The notes: generated from the sequence alone by a model not told the origin. A stretch of 64,000 bases of DNA from Euborellia annulipes (GCA_023213315.1 JAKCPI010014213.1:310001-374000); one strand, 5' to 3'; numbered from the stretch's first letter, positions 32,775 through 42,043 are shown. Numbers and translations are program-made.

Positions 32775-33933
32775 ATGAGCTCAAATGAAACAACAACAGG
32801 CTTCAAACCAAAAAAATCAGTTGCACTGAGTGGACAAGTTGCAGGCAACACAGCACTTTGTACCGTAGGACGTAGCGGTAACGACTTGCACTATCGTGGC
32901 TATGACATTCTTGACCTTGCAGTGGGTAGCCAGTTTGAAGAAGTTGCTCACTTGCTCGTACATGGCAAATTACCAAACAAAGCTGAACTCAAAGCGTATA
33001 AAGCAAAATTAAAAAGCACTTCGTGGCTTACCAGCAGCACTTAAAACTGCACTTGAGCAATTACCCCCGTCTGCACACCCAATGGATGTAATGCGTACTG
33101 GTGTTTCAGTTCTAGGGTGTTTAACGCCAGAACACGAAGACCACAACGAAGCGGGCGCAAAAGATATTGCCGACAAATTAATGGCAAGCCTAGGTTCAAT
33201 GTTGCTTTATTGGTATCACTTCAGCAACAACGGTCGTCGTATTGAAGTTGAAACTGATGACGACTCAATTGCAGCGCATTTCTTGCACTTACTTCATGGC
33301 GAAAAACCATCTGAAGAATGGATTCAAGCAATGCATACATCACTTATTTTGTATGCTGAGCACGAGTTCAACGCATCTACATTTACCTCACGTGTGGTTG
33401 CAGGTACAGGTTCTGACATGTACTCGGCAATTACAGGTGGTATTGGTGCGCTTCGTGGACCTAAACACGGTGGTGCAAACGAAGTTGCATTCGTGATTCA
33501 ACAACGTTACGACAACGCAGACGAAGCAGAAGCTGATATTCGTAAACGTGTTGAAAATAAAGAAGTCGTGATCGGTTTTGGTCATCCTGTATATACAGTT
33601 TCTGACCCACGTAATGAAGTGATCAAGAAAGTTGCGCATGAGTTGGCAGAAGCACAAGAGAACATCAAAATGTATTTAATCGCTGAGCGTTTAGAAGCAG
33701 TGATGAAAGAAGTGAAAAATATGTTCCCGAACCTCGACTGGTTCAGTGCGGTGAGCTATCACTTAATGGGTGTTCCAACTGCCATGTTCACCCCATTGTT
33801 CGTGATTGCACGTACAGCAGGTTGGTCAGCTCACGTGATTGAACAACGCCAAGACGGCAAAATCATTCGTCCAAGCGCGAACTACACAGGCCCTGAAAAC
33901 CTCGAATTTAAACCATTGGCGGAGCGTGGTTAA
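32775..33933 (+). CDS. prpC: 2-methylcitrate synthase (frameshifted)
   Basis: Condenses propionyl-CoA with oxaloacetate to 2-methylcitrate; citrate synthase fold. [33 protein letters not shown] is the PrpC N-terminus. [19 protein letters not shown] (about residue 215) carries an active-site His, [16 protein letters not shown] another, and [14 protein letters not shown] is the loop with the third. One extra A in the run 33011-33015 disrupts codon 80. The start ATG 32775 follows AGGAAAGGA. The stop shares a base with the acnD start (TAATG), so the two are coupled. About 385 residues. Confidence 0.93.
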
Positions 33934-36541
33934 TGAACACAAAATACCGTAAACCGCTGGCAGGTACCCAGCTTGAATATTTCGACGTGCGTCAAGCCGT
34001 TGAAGATATTCAGCCAGGCGCATACGAAAAACTGCCTTACACCTCTAAAGTACTTGCAGAGCAATTGGTACGCCGTGCCGATGCCGAGAACTTAACTGCC
34101 TATTTAACGCAGTTAATTGAAGGTCGTCAGGACTTGGATTTCCCTTGGTACCCTGCGCGTGTCGTGTGTCACGACATCTTGGGTCAAACTGCTTTGGTTG
34201 ACCTTGCAGGCTTGCGTGATGCAATTGCCGACAAAGGCGGTGACCCATCTAAAGTCAATCCAGTTGTACCAACACAGCTCATTGTCGACCACTCTTTAGC
34301 AGTGGAATTCGGTGGTGCTGACCCAGACGCTTTGAAAAAAACCGTGCTGTTGAAGACCGTCGTAACGAAGACCGTTTCCACTTTATTGAGTGGACTAAAA
34401 CAGCATTTAAAAATGTCGATGTAATCCCTGCGGGGAACGGCATCATGCACCAGATTAACCTAGAGAAAATGTCTCCGGTGATTCAGGCGCGTGATGGTGT
34501 AGCATTCCCAGACACTTGCGTAGGTACAGATTCACACACTCCACACACAGACGCTTTGGGCGTAATTTCTGTAGGCGTTGGTGGTTTAGAAGCTGAAAAC
34601 GTGATGTTGGGCCGTGCATCTTGGATGCGTCTGCCAGACATTATTGGTGTTGAGTTTGTAGGTCAGCGTCAGGCAGGTATTACTGCAACAGATATCGTAC
34701 TTGCTTTAACTGAATTCTTGCGTAAAGAACGTGTGGTTGGTGCATACCTGTGAGTTCTTTGGTGAAGGCGCTGACAGCATGTCTGTGGGTGACCGTGCAA
34801 CCATTTCGAACATGACACCAGAATATGGCGCTACGGCTGCAATGTTCTACATCGACCAAAACACGATTGACTACTTACGCCTAACAGGCCGTGAAGATAC
34901 TCAAGTGGCGTTGGTTGAACAGTACGCAAAAGAAATCGGCCTTTGGGCAACTGACATGACCAAAGCAGAGTACCCACGTGTACTACGTTTTGACCTATCG
35001 ACAGTAACACGTAACATTGCTGGTCCATCAAACCCACATGCGCGTGTTTCAACTGCGGACCTAAAAAGAAAAAGGTATTGCGGGTGTTGTTGAAAACCGT
35101 TCTGATGGCTTAATGCCTGATGGCGCAATCATTATTGCGGCAATTACTTCATGTACAAATACTTCTAACCCACGTAACACCGTGGCGGCAGGTTTGTTGG
35201 CACGTAAGGCAAATGAGCTAGGTTTAGTTCGTAAACCTTGGGTGAAATCATCATTTGCACCGGGTTCAAAAGCGGCTGCACTTTACCTCGAAGAAGCGGG
35301 TGTTCTAAAAGACTTAGAGCAACTTGGTTTTGGTATTGTGGCTTACGCTTGTACGACATGTAACGGTATGTCGGGTGCGTTAGATCCAGTCATCCAACAA
35401 GAAATTATTGACCGTGACTTGTACGCAACAGCAGTATTGTCTGGTAACCGTAACTTCGATGGCCGTATCCATCCATACGCAAAACAAGCGTTCTTGGCAT
35501 CTCCACCGCTTGTTGTGGCGTATGCAATTGCGGGTACGATTCGTTTTGACATCGAAAAAGATGCGTTAGGTCATGACAAAGAAGGTAACCCGATTTACCT
35601 CAAAGACATCTGGCCATCTGACGCTGAAATTGATGCATTAGTAAAAGAAGCTGTGAAGCCTGAACAGTTCCGTAAAGTCTACATTCCAATGTTTGACTTA
35701 GGCGTAACCGTAGAAGCTGAAAGTCCGCTTTACGACTGGCGTCCACAAAGTACTTACATCCGCCGTCCGCCATATTGGGAAGGGGCGTTGGCTGCACCAC
35801 GTACTTTAGCGAACATGCGTCCGCTTGCAATTTTGGGTGACAACATCACCACTGACCATTTGTCGCCTTCAAACGCGATTTTGATGGACTCGGCTGCGGG
35901 TGAATATCTTCATAAAATGGGTTTACCAGAAGAAGACTTCAACTCATATGCAACACACCGTGGTGACCATTTGACTGCACAACGTGCAACATTTGCAGAA
36001 CCCGAAACTGTATAACGAAATGGTGGTCCGTTCAGACGGTACGATCAAGCAAGGTTCAAAAGCGCGTGTAGAGCCAGAAGGCGAAGTGATGCGTATGTGG
36101 GAAGCGATTGAAACCTACATGAACCGTAAGCAGCCATTAATTATTGTTGCGGGCGCTGACTACGGTCAGGGTTCAAGCCGTGACTGGGCTGCGAAAGGTG
36201 TACGCCTTGCGGGTGTTGAAGCGATTGTGGCAGAAGGCTTTGAGCGTATTCACCGTACGAACTTGGTGGGTATGGGCGTGTTACCGCTTGAGTTTAAACC
36301 GGGTGTAAACCGCAAGACTTTAAAGCTAGATGGTACAGAGCTTTATAGCGTGATTGGTAATATTGCGCCGCGTTCGACTTTAACTTTAGTGATTGAACGT
36401 GCCACAGCAGATGGTAAAGAAGAGATTGTGGAAGTGCCAGTGACTTGCCGTTTAGATACAGAAGAAGAAGTTTCTGTATATGAAGCGGGCGGTGTATTAC
36501 AGCGTTTTGCACAAGACTTTTTAGAAGGCCAAGTGGCTTGA
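33933..36541 (+). CDS. acnD: Fe/S-dependent 2-methylcitrate dehydratase (four frameshifts)
   Basis: Aconitase-family enzyme that dehydrates 2-methylcitrate in the methylcitrate cycle. [23 protein letters not shown] is the AcnD start. VVCHDILGQTALVDLAGLRDA, VCVGTDSHT-type FPDTCVGTDSHTPHTDALGV, AAITSCTNTSNPRNTVAAGLLARKA (first cluster Cys), YACTTCNGMSG (the other two cluster Cys) and the C-terminal DYGQGSSRDWAAKGVRLAG define it. Breaks: the A run 34335-34341 (one short), about 34751 (extra T), 35063-35067 (extra A) and about 35998 (extra G). About 868 residues. The usual partner prpF is not next to it. Confidence 0.93.
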
Positions 36542-36572
36542 TAGCTTAGTTAAAAATAATTGATATAGTTTT

Positions 36573-36601
36573 AAAAGCCCCACTTTAGAGTGGGGTTTTT
36601 T
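36573..36601 (+). terminator. terminator of the prp operon
   Basis: AAAAG then CCCCACT (36578-36584) pairs with AGTGGGG (36589-36595) over a TTAG loop, followed by TTTTTT. It is a standard intrinsic terminator 32 bases after the acnD stop. A diverged copy is found at 37567-37596. Confidence 0.9.
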
Positions 36602-36761
36602 ATTTATCTAAACGTAGCTCATACATTATAAAAAATGACTGCATATATTATATTTTTTAAAAATTATTTTATTTTTGTCATCAAATTCTCTTTAACTTAC
36701 ATTAAGATACGCGGCGCTTACACTTAAATATAAATCACAATAGATTTCTTGGAAAATATCA

Positions 36762-37277
36762 ATGCGTAACTTATTAATTATTTCAATTTGCTCACTTATA
36801 TTAACTGCTTGTGGGACGATGCCTTATGTAAGTACAGAGTACCCTCTACGTGCAGGCTTAATTCAACCTGTGAAGCTCGTTGGCAAGGCTGATGTGACCA
36901 ATGCTCAAACTTCAGATGAACGAGTGATCGTATATTCTTATATGGGCACAAAACTGGACTCTAGCATTAAGTCTATTACAGAAACGATGGTACAACAGAC
37001 TCAAAAAGAACTATTGAAAAATGGTCAACCTGTTGATGGTAATGGATCAAAATCGATTGCGATTAAAGTAAATTCATTACGTAGTACCTACACCAATCTG
37101 CTTTTCTGGCGCAGTAAAATTAAATTCGAAGCGACTTTAGGAAATGGACAAACTATTCCATTTACAGTTCCTCATACGAGTGGTGTGTTAGTACAAGATC
37201 TAAATGGATGTATTGCAGAAGGGGTAATGACTTTACTCAATGATGCACGTGTAAGAAGCTACTTAGCAGAAAAATAA
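36762..37277 (+). CDS. predicted lipoprotein of unknown function
   Basis: 171 residues with a lipoprotein signal: MRNLLIISICSLILTACG gives a basic start, a hydrophobic core and a lipobox with Cys at residue 17. After cleavage it would sit in the periplasm, probably on the outer membrane. The mature part has a mix of beta-like stretches (SKSIAIKVNSLRSTYTNLLFW, IKFEATLGNGQTIPFTV) and contains a second Cys near residue 151. No family is recognised. It stands alone after the prp terminator and is followed at once by the first copy of the 200 bp repeat, whose hairpin may end its transcript. No break is seen. Confidence 0.75.
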   Translation: MRNLLIISICSLILTACGTMPYVSTEYPLRAGLIQPVKLVGKADVTNAQTSDERVIVYSYMGTKLDSSIKSITETMVQQTQKELLKNGQPVDGNGSKSIAIKVNSLRSTYTNLLFWRSKIKFEATLGNGQTIPFTVPHTSGVLVQDLNGCIAEGVMTLLNDARVRSYLAEK

Positions 37278-37282
37278 GAATA

Positions 37283-37491
37283 TAAAAAAAAGCCCGACAT
37301 CCTGTCGGGCTTTTTTCGTATTTGGTTGCTAGATATGACTCCTGTCGTATCTCACGCTCCTAGTGCATGAACCTATTATTGTTGTTTTATGTTCCGGAAC
37401 ATCCTGTTCCTGTATGAACTCATCATAGGAAAAAAGCGGGGGGTCGCCAATCCGCTAAATCCCTAAAAGTTTGTAAGATAAATCGTACAAA
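37283..37491 (-). repeat. 200 bp dispersed repeat, copy 1 (candidate sRNA)
   Basis: First of four copies (also 39269, 40448, 41208), nearly identical over about 200 bases. The left end is a hairpin AGCCCGACA/TGTCGGGCT flanked by A and T tracts, so it terminates transcription on either strand. Inside is GTTCCGGAAC within TGTTCCGGAACA. Read on the minus strand the element runs from the conserved TACAAACTTTTAGGG end to that terminator, as expected for a small RNA gene. A. baumannii has a published multicopy sRNA family; whether this is it needs comparison. No protein is encoded. Confidence 0.8.
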
Positions 37492-37493
37492 AT

Positions 37494-37530
37494 GAAATTG
37501 TGGAAGTTTTTTTAGAAGGCCAAGTGGCTT
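37494..37530 (+). pseudogene. relic of the acnD 3' end
   Basis: GAAATTGTGGAAGT (37494-37507) matches acnD 36422-36435 at 13 of 14 bases. The 22 bases at 37509-37530 (TTTTTAGAAGGCC then AAGTGGCTT) match acnD 36518-36539 exactly. So the relic is the acnD tail with about 80 internal bases lost. The following bases resemble the acnD trailer and terminator. It marks a recombination joint between repeat copy 1 and the ATPase gene. Confidence 0.82.
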
Positions 37531-37566
37531 AATATTTAGTCTATAACTGATTGAAAATTATTCAAA

Positions 37567-37596
37567 AGAGCCCTATCTTGATGATGGGGTTTTTTT
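37567..37596 (+). terminator. diverged copy of the acnD terminator
   Basis: AGCCCTATC and GATGGGGTTTTTTT flank a short loop and correspond to the acnD terminator at 36573-36601, imperfectly paired. Its position means an ATG further upstream at 37551-type sites would start inside a terminator, so I start the next gene at 37614. Confidence 0.55.
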
Positions 37597-37613
37597 ATAG
37601 GTTAAATTATAAA

Positions 37614-39222
37614 ATGTTTGAAATGAAAAAATTAGTGTTGCCTGATTTTAATGATGAATTGGTAGAAATAGAAACAAATCAAAGTCTTCTTCTTATTGGG
37701 GCAAATGGAGCAGGTAAAACTAGATTAGGTAGTTGGATTGAAATTAATTCACCTCAAAAGCAAAAGGTACATCGCATTACTGCCCAGAAATCGCTCCAGC
37801 TCCCAGATAGTGCAACTCCTCAAGCTATTGATAGAGCAGAAAGAGACTTGCTTTTTGGGTATTCAGATGAATGGGCTAATGCAGATCATAAGTTGAATAA
37901 ATGGTCACAAAAACCTGCCACCAGTATGCAAAATGACTTTGATAAATTGATGGTTTACTTATTCTCTGATGAGACAGAAGAAAATGCTAAGTTTAGACGG
38001 GCTTGTAAAGAGACTGAGGAAAGAATCAATCCTCCTCTGACTAAAATAGATCAATTGAAAAGCTTGTGGGAAATCATTTTACCGCATAGAGAACTTATTA
38101 TAGGGGGGATTAAGAGTACAAACATGTCCTAAAGGGCAAGCTGAGAAAGTATATAACTCATCAGAAATGAGTGATGGTGAGCGTGTAATATTCTATTTAA
38201 TTGGACAATGTCTAGCTGCACCAAAAAACGGAATTATTGTTATTGATGAGCCTGAATTACACTTACATAAATCTGTGCAAATTCCACTATGGAATGAAAT
38301 AGAAAAGTTACGAGGCGATTGTTTATTTGTTTACTTGACCCATGATGTAGATTTTGCTTCTGCAAAAGAAAATTCAAAGAAAATATGGCTAAAATCCTTT
38401 GATGGTAAAAATTGGGATTGGAATGAAATTGCGGAAGATGAAAATCTGCCAAATGAATTGCTTTTAGAAATTTTAGGTAGCAGGAAGCCAATAGTTTTTG
38501 TTGAGGGAGAGAATGGTAGCTTTGATGTGAGTTTGTATAGAGAGATCCTTTCAGACTTTTTAGTAATACCGCGTGGAAGTTGTACACAAGTAATACAGTC
38601 CGTAAAAGCATTAAAAGCAAATAACCAACTTCATCATTTAGAGATCTATGGAATTATTGATCGGGATAGAAGACCTCAGCATGAGATTGATAGATTAGAG
38701 AGGGATTCTATTTTTGTACTTAAAGTTGCTGAAGTAGAAAATTTGTTTTGTACTCAAGAGATCTTAAAAATTGTAAGTAAAAGGTTGGGGCGGGATTTTG
38801 CCCAAGATTTCGAAAATGTATCAAATACTCTTTTTTCCAGACTAAATGGGGAAATTCAAACGCAAGTTTCATTGCATGTGAATGATGAGATCAAATTCTT
38901 ACTCCAGATGTTTGATACAAGTAAAAAGACAGAGGTTGAAATTCAAAATAGTTTGAATAGTTTAATAAGTAATATCGATGTAAATAAGCTTTACTCAGAA
39001 CGCTATCAGCTCTTGAGTGATATTATCCAAAATAAAAACTATTCTGAATTATTAGCTATTTATAATCGAAAATCATTGGCGTCTCAAATTAGCCCTTCTT
39101 TAGGTTTAACTAATGGGAGCTTGCCAGAAACTGTTGTTAGATTATCTAAATCTGATTGTAGTGATGAAATAAGGGCAGCTCTAAAGCCATATTTTGGTAA
39201 TTTTCAACAATATATAATCTAA
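37614..39222 (+). CDS. AAA15 ATPase fused to DUF4435 (TOPRIM-like); candidate PARIS-type antiphage protein (frameshifted)
   Basis: About 535 residues. Walker A LLIGANGAGKTRL near residue 28, an ABC-like signature MSDGERVIFYL near 183, Walker B IIVIDEPELHLHKS near 205 and a THD switch near 235 give an SMC/OLD-type ATPase domain. The C-terminal part begins with IVFVEGENGSFDVSLYREIL near 305 (conserved Glu) and continues with EIYGIIDRDRRPQHE and VAEVENLF, characteristic of DUF4435/TOPRIM nucleases. AriA and AriB of PARIS have these two domains, sometimes fused. One extra A near 38120 breaks the frame before the signature motif. The start is ATG 37614 or 37623. It stands alone between two copies of the 200 bp repeat. 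Confidence 0.78.
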
Positions 39223-39268
39223 GATTATTTTGACTTTTCTACTACGCTAATTTGTGAAGAAAATTAAT

Positions 39269-39473
39269 AAAAAAGCCCGACATTCTGTCGGGCTTTTTCG
39301 TATTTGGTTGCTAGATATGACTCCTGTCGTATCTCACGCTCCTAGTGCATGAACCTATTATTGTAGTTTTGTGTTCCGGAACATCCTGTTCCTGTATGAA
39401 TTCATCATAGGAAAAAAGCGGGAAGTCGCCAATCCGCAAAATCCCTAAAAGTTTGTAAGATAAATCGTACAAA
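39269..39473 (-). repeat. 200 bp dispersed repeat, copy 2 (candidate sRNA)
   Basis: Second copy, differing from copy 1 by a few substitutions (for example TTGTAGTTTTGTGTTCC here for TTGTTGTTTTATGTTCC). The terminator stem is GCCCGACA/TGTCGGGC with an altered TTC loop. The orientation is the same as copy 1. It lies 46 bases after the ATPase stop and forms the right boundary of that gene module. The 110 bases after it, up to 39583, hold no gene other than the leader of the zinc-ribbon ORF. Confidence 0.8.
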
Positions 39474-39583
39474 TAACATTTTTTGCATTTATGCCATCAT
39501 CATCGGGCGAAATGGACAATTGACAATCACTCTAACTGGGTTATATTCCTGTTTAATATCTATACGATTATGGGAACACAATC

Positions 39584-39718
39584 ATGGTAACAGCTGGCGA
39601 AAAACCCGGAACAGGCTTCTATTTCTGCGCTCAATGTGGCCAGAGAGTGTTTTTAGAAATTAATACAGATCGTTTACCGCCGTGCACTAAATGCTATTGC
39701 ACTGAATTTAAACGTTAA
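39584..39718 (+). CDS. 44-residue zinc-ribbon protein
   Basis: A short open frame, MVTAGEKPGTGFYFCAQCGQ then RVFLEINTDRLPPCTKCYCTEFKR, with two CxxC pairs 18-20 residues apart, as in small zinc ribbons. It is too short for routine gene calls, but the paired cysteines and the immediate terminator (39750-39779) support it. Upstream no strong ribosome site is seen. The function is unknown. It is one of the single genes between repeat copies 2 and 3. Confidence 0.7.
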   Translation: MVTAGEKPGTGFYFCAQCGQRVFLEINTDRLPPCTKCYCTEFKR

Positions 39719-39749
39719 GAATAAAATAATATTTGCGTTCGCATTTAAC

Positions 39750-39779
39750 AAAAAGCCCTGTCACCCGATGGGGCTTTTT
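39750..39779 (+). terminator. intrinsic terminator after the zinc-ribbon gene
   Basis: AAAAAGCCC (39750-39758) pairs with GGGCTTTTT (39771-39779), loop TGTCACCCGATG. A and T tracts on both sides make it functional in both directions. Confidence 0.85.
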
Positions 39780-39840
39780 GTTAATTTAAAAATAAGAATT
39801 ACATAACAAGACCCGTGATGGGCATGAAAAGGAAACCTTT

Positions 39841-40416
39841 ATGGAAACAATATTGGGTTTATGTATTGGCGTGGGCTTGAGCGCTGCCTGCGGTTTTCGC
39901 GTGTTTGTGCCGCTATTGGTGATGAGCATTGCAACCATGATGGGATGGTTTGAACCATCAAAAGGGTTTGAGTGGTTAGCCATGCCATCGGTTTGCTTGG
40001 CTTTAGCTGTGGCAACAGTCTGTGAAGTTGCAGCCTATTATATTCCGTGGGTCGATAATGCTTTAGACACAGTCGCGACTCCTGCGGCCATGATTGCAGG
40101 TACGTTAGCGACCATGGCAGTGAGTAGTGGAGAAATGTCTCAGTTTGCCAGTTGGGCGGCAGCGATTATTGTGGGCGGTGGTACGGCAGGTGTGGTGCAA
40201 ATGAGTACCGTTGCTGCACGCGGTGTTTCAACTGCAACCACAGGCGGCTTAGGGAATTTTGTCGTTGCGACAGGTGAATGGATTGGAGCGATCTTACTTT
40301 CAGTTTCGGCCATGTTAGTGCCTGCGCTTGTTGCAGTTGTGGTGCTGATAGCTGTTATTTGGGTGGTACGTTGGATCCGCCAGAAAAAGCAAGAACAGGC
40401 ACATAGTCCTTTATAG
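39841..40416 (+). CDS. DUF4126 family membrane protein
   Basis: 191 residues, intact, with six or so hydrophobic helices. METILGLCIGVGLSAACGFRVFVPLLVMS is the DUF4126 N-terminus; the middle has YYIPWVDNALDTVATPAAMIAGTLATMAV and GGGTAGVVQMSTVAARGVSTATTGGLGNFVV, and the basic C-terminus RWIRQKKQEQAHSPL would be cytoplasmic. ATG 39841 follows AAAGGAAA. The function is unknown; the family occurs widely in gamma-proteobacteria. It is followed by repeat copy 3. Confidence 0.85.
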   Translation: METILGLCIGVGLSAACGFRVFVPLLVMSIATMMGWFEPSKGFEWLAMPSVCLALAVATVCEVAAYYIPWVDNALDTVATPAAMIAGTLATMAVSSGEMSQFASWAAAIIVGGGTAGVVQMSTVAARGVSTATTGGLGNFVVATGEWIGAILLSVSAMLVPALVAVVVLIAVIWVVRWIRQKKQEQAHSPL

Positions 40417-40447
40417 GTTTAGCCTAAACATCATTTTAAATGACAAT

Positions 40448-40650
40448 AAAAAAAGCCCAACATCCTGTTGAGCTTTTTCGTATTTAGTTGCTAGATATGA
40501 CTCCTGTCGTATCTCACGCTCCTAGTGCATGAACCTATTATTGTTGTTTTATGTTCCGGAACATCCTGTTCCTGTATGAACTCATCATAGGAAAAAAGCG
40601 GGGAGTCGCCAATCCGCAAAATCCCTAAAAGTTTGTAGGTTAAAACGTAC
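40448..40650 (-). repeat. 200 bp dispersed repeat, copy 3 (candidate sRNA)
   Basis: Third copy. The hairpin carries paired changes relative to copy 1 (GCCCAACA/TGTTGAGC), so most of the stem is kept while sequence differs. This is evidence for selection on structure. The right end reads GTAGGTTAAAACGTAC instead of GTAAGATAAATCGTAC, a form shared with copy 4. It is placed between DUF4126 and the first NUDIX gene. Confidence 0.8.
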
Positions 40651-40722
40651 ATTGAGAAATGATTTAACTTTTCAAAGTGAATATGAATAATAGTCACCCT
40701 TGTTACTTCAAGAAAAAATCAA

Positions 40723-41184
40723 ATGCGTATTAGAAAATCTTCAAGACTATTAGTGATTAATGAAAATCATCAAATTTTATTATTTCAATTTACTCATACA
40801 AATGATGCTTTGGCTGGTCAATCATATTGGGCAACTGTCGGTGGCGGGCTTGAGGAAGGGGAAACCTTCGAGCAAGCAGCTTGCCGAGAGCTTTATGAAG
40901 AGTTAGGCGTAGTACGACAAAATGTAGACACGCATGTTGCAATACGCAATTTTGAAATGATGTTGCCGAGTGCGGAAGTTGTGATGTCTAATGAAAGACT
41001 CTTTATTGTTTTTATTAAAAATGAAGAAGTGAATACGGCAAACTGGTCAGAACATGAAAAGCTTGTGATTAGCAAAAGTCGTTGGTGGACGTTTGATGAA
41101 TTAAGTCAAACACAAGAGATTGTTTATCCAAACAATATTCCTAATATTCTTTTAGATAGCTTGCCTGAGATTTTTAAACACTAA
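40723..41184 (+). CDS. NUDIX hydrolase
   Basis: 153 residues, intact. The NUDIX box GGGLEEGETFEQAACRELYEELGV (about residues 39-62) has all consensus residues (G-x5-E-x7-R-E-U-x-E-E-x-G-U), so it should be an active Mg-dependent hydrolase of a nucleoside-diphosphate-linked compound. The start MRIRKSSRLLVINENHQILLFQF is the usual first beta strand pair. The substrate is not predictable. It is flanked by repeat copies 3 and 4. Confidence 0.88.
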   Translation: MRIRKSSRLLVINENHQILLFQFTHTNDALAGQSYWATVGGGLEEGETFEQAACRELYEELGVVRQNVDTHVAIRNFEMMLPSAEVVMSNERLFIVFIKNEEVNTANWSEHEKLVISKSRWWTFDELSQTQEIVYPNNIPNILLDSLPEIFKH

Positions 41185-41207
41185 AATTATTCTTAATATT
41201 CAGATAT

Positions 41208-41411
41208 AAAAAAAGCCCGACATCCTGTCGAGCTTTTTCGTATTTGGTTGCTAGATATGACTCCTGTCGTATCTCACGCTCCTAGTGCATGAACCTATTA
41301 TTGTAGTTTTGTGTTCCGGAACATCCTGTTCCTGTATGAACCCATCATAGGAAAAAGTAGGGGGCAGCCAATCCGCAAAATCCCTAAAAGCTTGTAGGTT
41401 AAAACGTACAA
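41208..41411 (-). repeat. 200 bp dispersed repeat, copy 4 (candidate sRNA)
   Basis: Fourth copy. The hairpin has GCCCGACA/TGTCGAGC with one mismatch. The internal segment GGAAAAAGTAGGGGGCAGCC differs most from the others, while the core with TGTTCCGGAACA is unchanged. It lies between the two NUDIX genes in the same orientation as the other copies. Confidence 0.8.
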
Positions 41412-41513
41412 GGCATTTTAGATGGTATGTGTAAGTTTAAGCGTTTAGGCCATTAATAATGTATTTGCACTCTAGTTAAGTTCTATAATATGTCATTAAA
41501 TTTAAAGAAGAAA

Positions 41514-41939
41514 ATGATCATGTGCTTAATAGAAAAAGTGGTTCCTGTGGTATTCAGGGAAATAAATAATAACTTGGAAATTTTAGTATTTAGACATCCA
41601 TTAGCTGGAATTCAAATCGTTAAAGGGACTGTGGAACACCAAGAACAATTGGAACAAGCAGCTTTGCGCGAGCTTTATGAAGAGTCTGGAATAAAGAATG
41701 CACAAGTTCATTCATATCTAGGTAAACATATTCCCTCAGAGGCAGGGCCTGATTGGCATGTTTTTGTGTGTAGTACAGATGAGGCTTTACACGACACGTG
41801 GTCACATTTTTGTGAAGACGATAATGGATTAACTTTCGATTTTTTCTGGCACTCTTTTTTGAGTCCTCCAACAGAAGAATGGCATCTTCTGTTTAAAGAA
41901 TTATTTGAGTTTATTAAATCTAAATACAAGCTCAACTAA
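41514..41939 (+). CDS. NUDIX hydrolase, second copy type
   Basis: About 141 residues, intact. The NUDIX box GTVEHQEQLEQAALRELYEESGI (about residues 40-62) keeps R-E-L-x-E-E-S-G but has V-E-H-Q for the usual E-x-G-E, so the first part is slightly unusual. Possible starts are 41490, 41514 and 41520; an AAGAAG box at 41505-41510 fits 41520 best, and I give 41514 as a compromise. It is only distantly similar to the NUDIX protein at 40723, so this is not a recent tandem duplication. The substrate is unknown. Confidence 0.8.
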   Translation: MIMCLIEKVVPVVFREINNNLEILVFRHPLAGIQIVKGTVEHQEQLEQAALRELYEESGIKNAQVHSYLGKHIPSEAGPDWHVFVCSTDEALHDTWSHFCEDDNGLTFDFFWHSFLSPPTEEWHLLFKELFEFIKSKYKLN

Positions 41940-42043
41940 CCAAACAACTTTAGGCCTCTGCGCCACAACAGGCTTTAATCTTTTGCGCTGATTTAAAGTA
42001 AGAAACCATTGCAGCACAGAGATAAAGGGGCTAAGCCAAACGC

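Noticed and set aside
29386..36541. Frameshifts in the aminotransferase and prp genes as real pathway loss
   Set aside because: The lesions are single bases spread over five adjacent conserved genes with intact regulation and motifs, the same pattern as everywhere in the window; sequencing error is far more likely.
37283..41411. The four 200 bp repeats as a CRISPR array
   Set aside because: The repeat units are about 200 bases and the intervals are whole genes of 0.5-1.8 kb, with no short direct repeats or cas genes.
37283..41411. The repeats as integron attC sites or insertion-sequence ends
   Set aside because: No integrase or transposase is present, no terminal inverted repeats or target duplications are seen, and each copy has its own terminator, which fits RNA genes better.
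41950..42009. A 19-codon minus-strand frame ending in KIKACCGAEA
   Set aside because: It is too short, with no ribosome site, and the frame upstream is closed; it could be the tail of a lost gene, but the support is insufficient.
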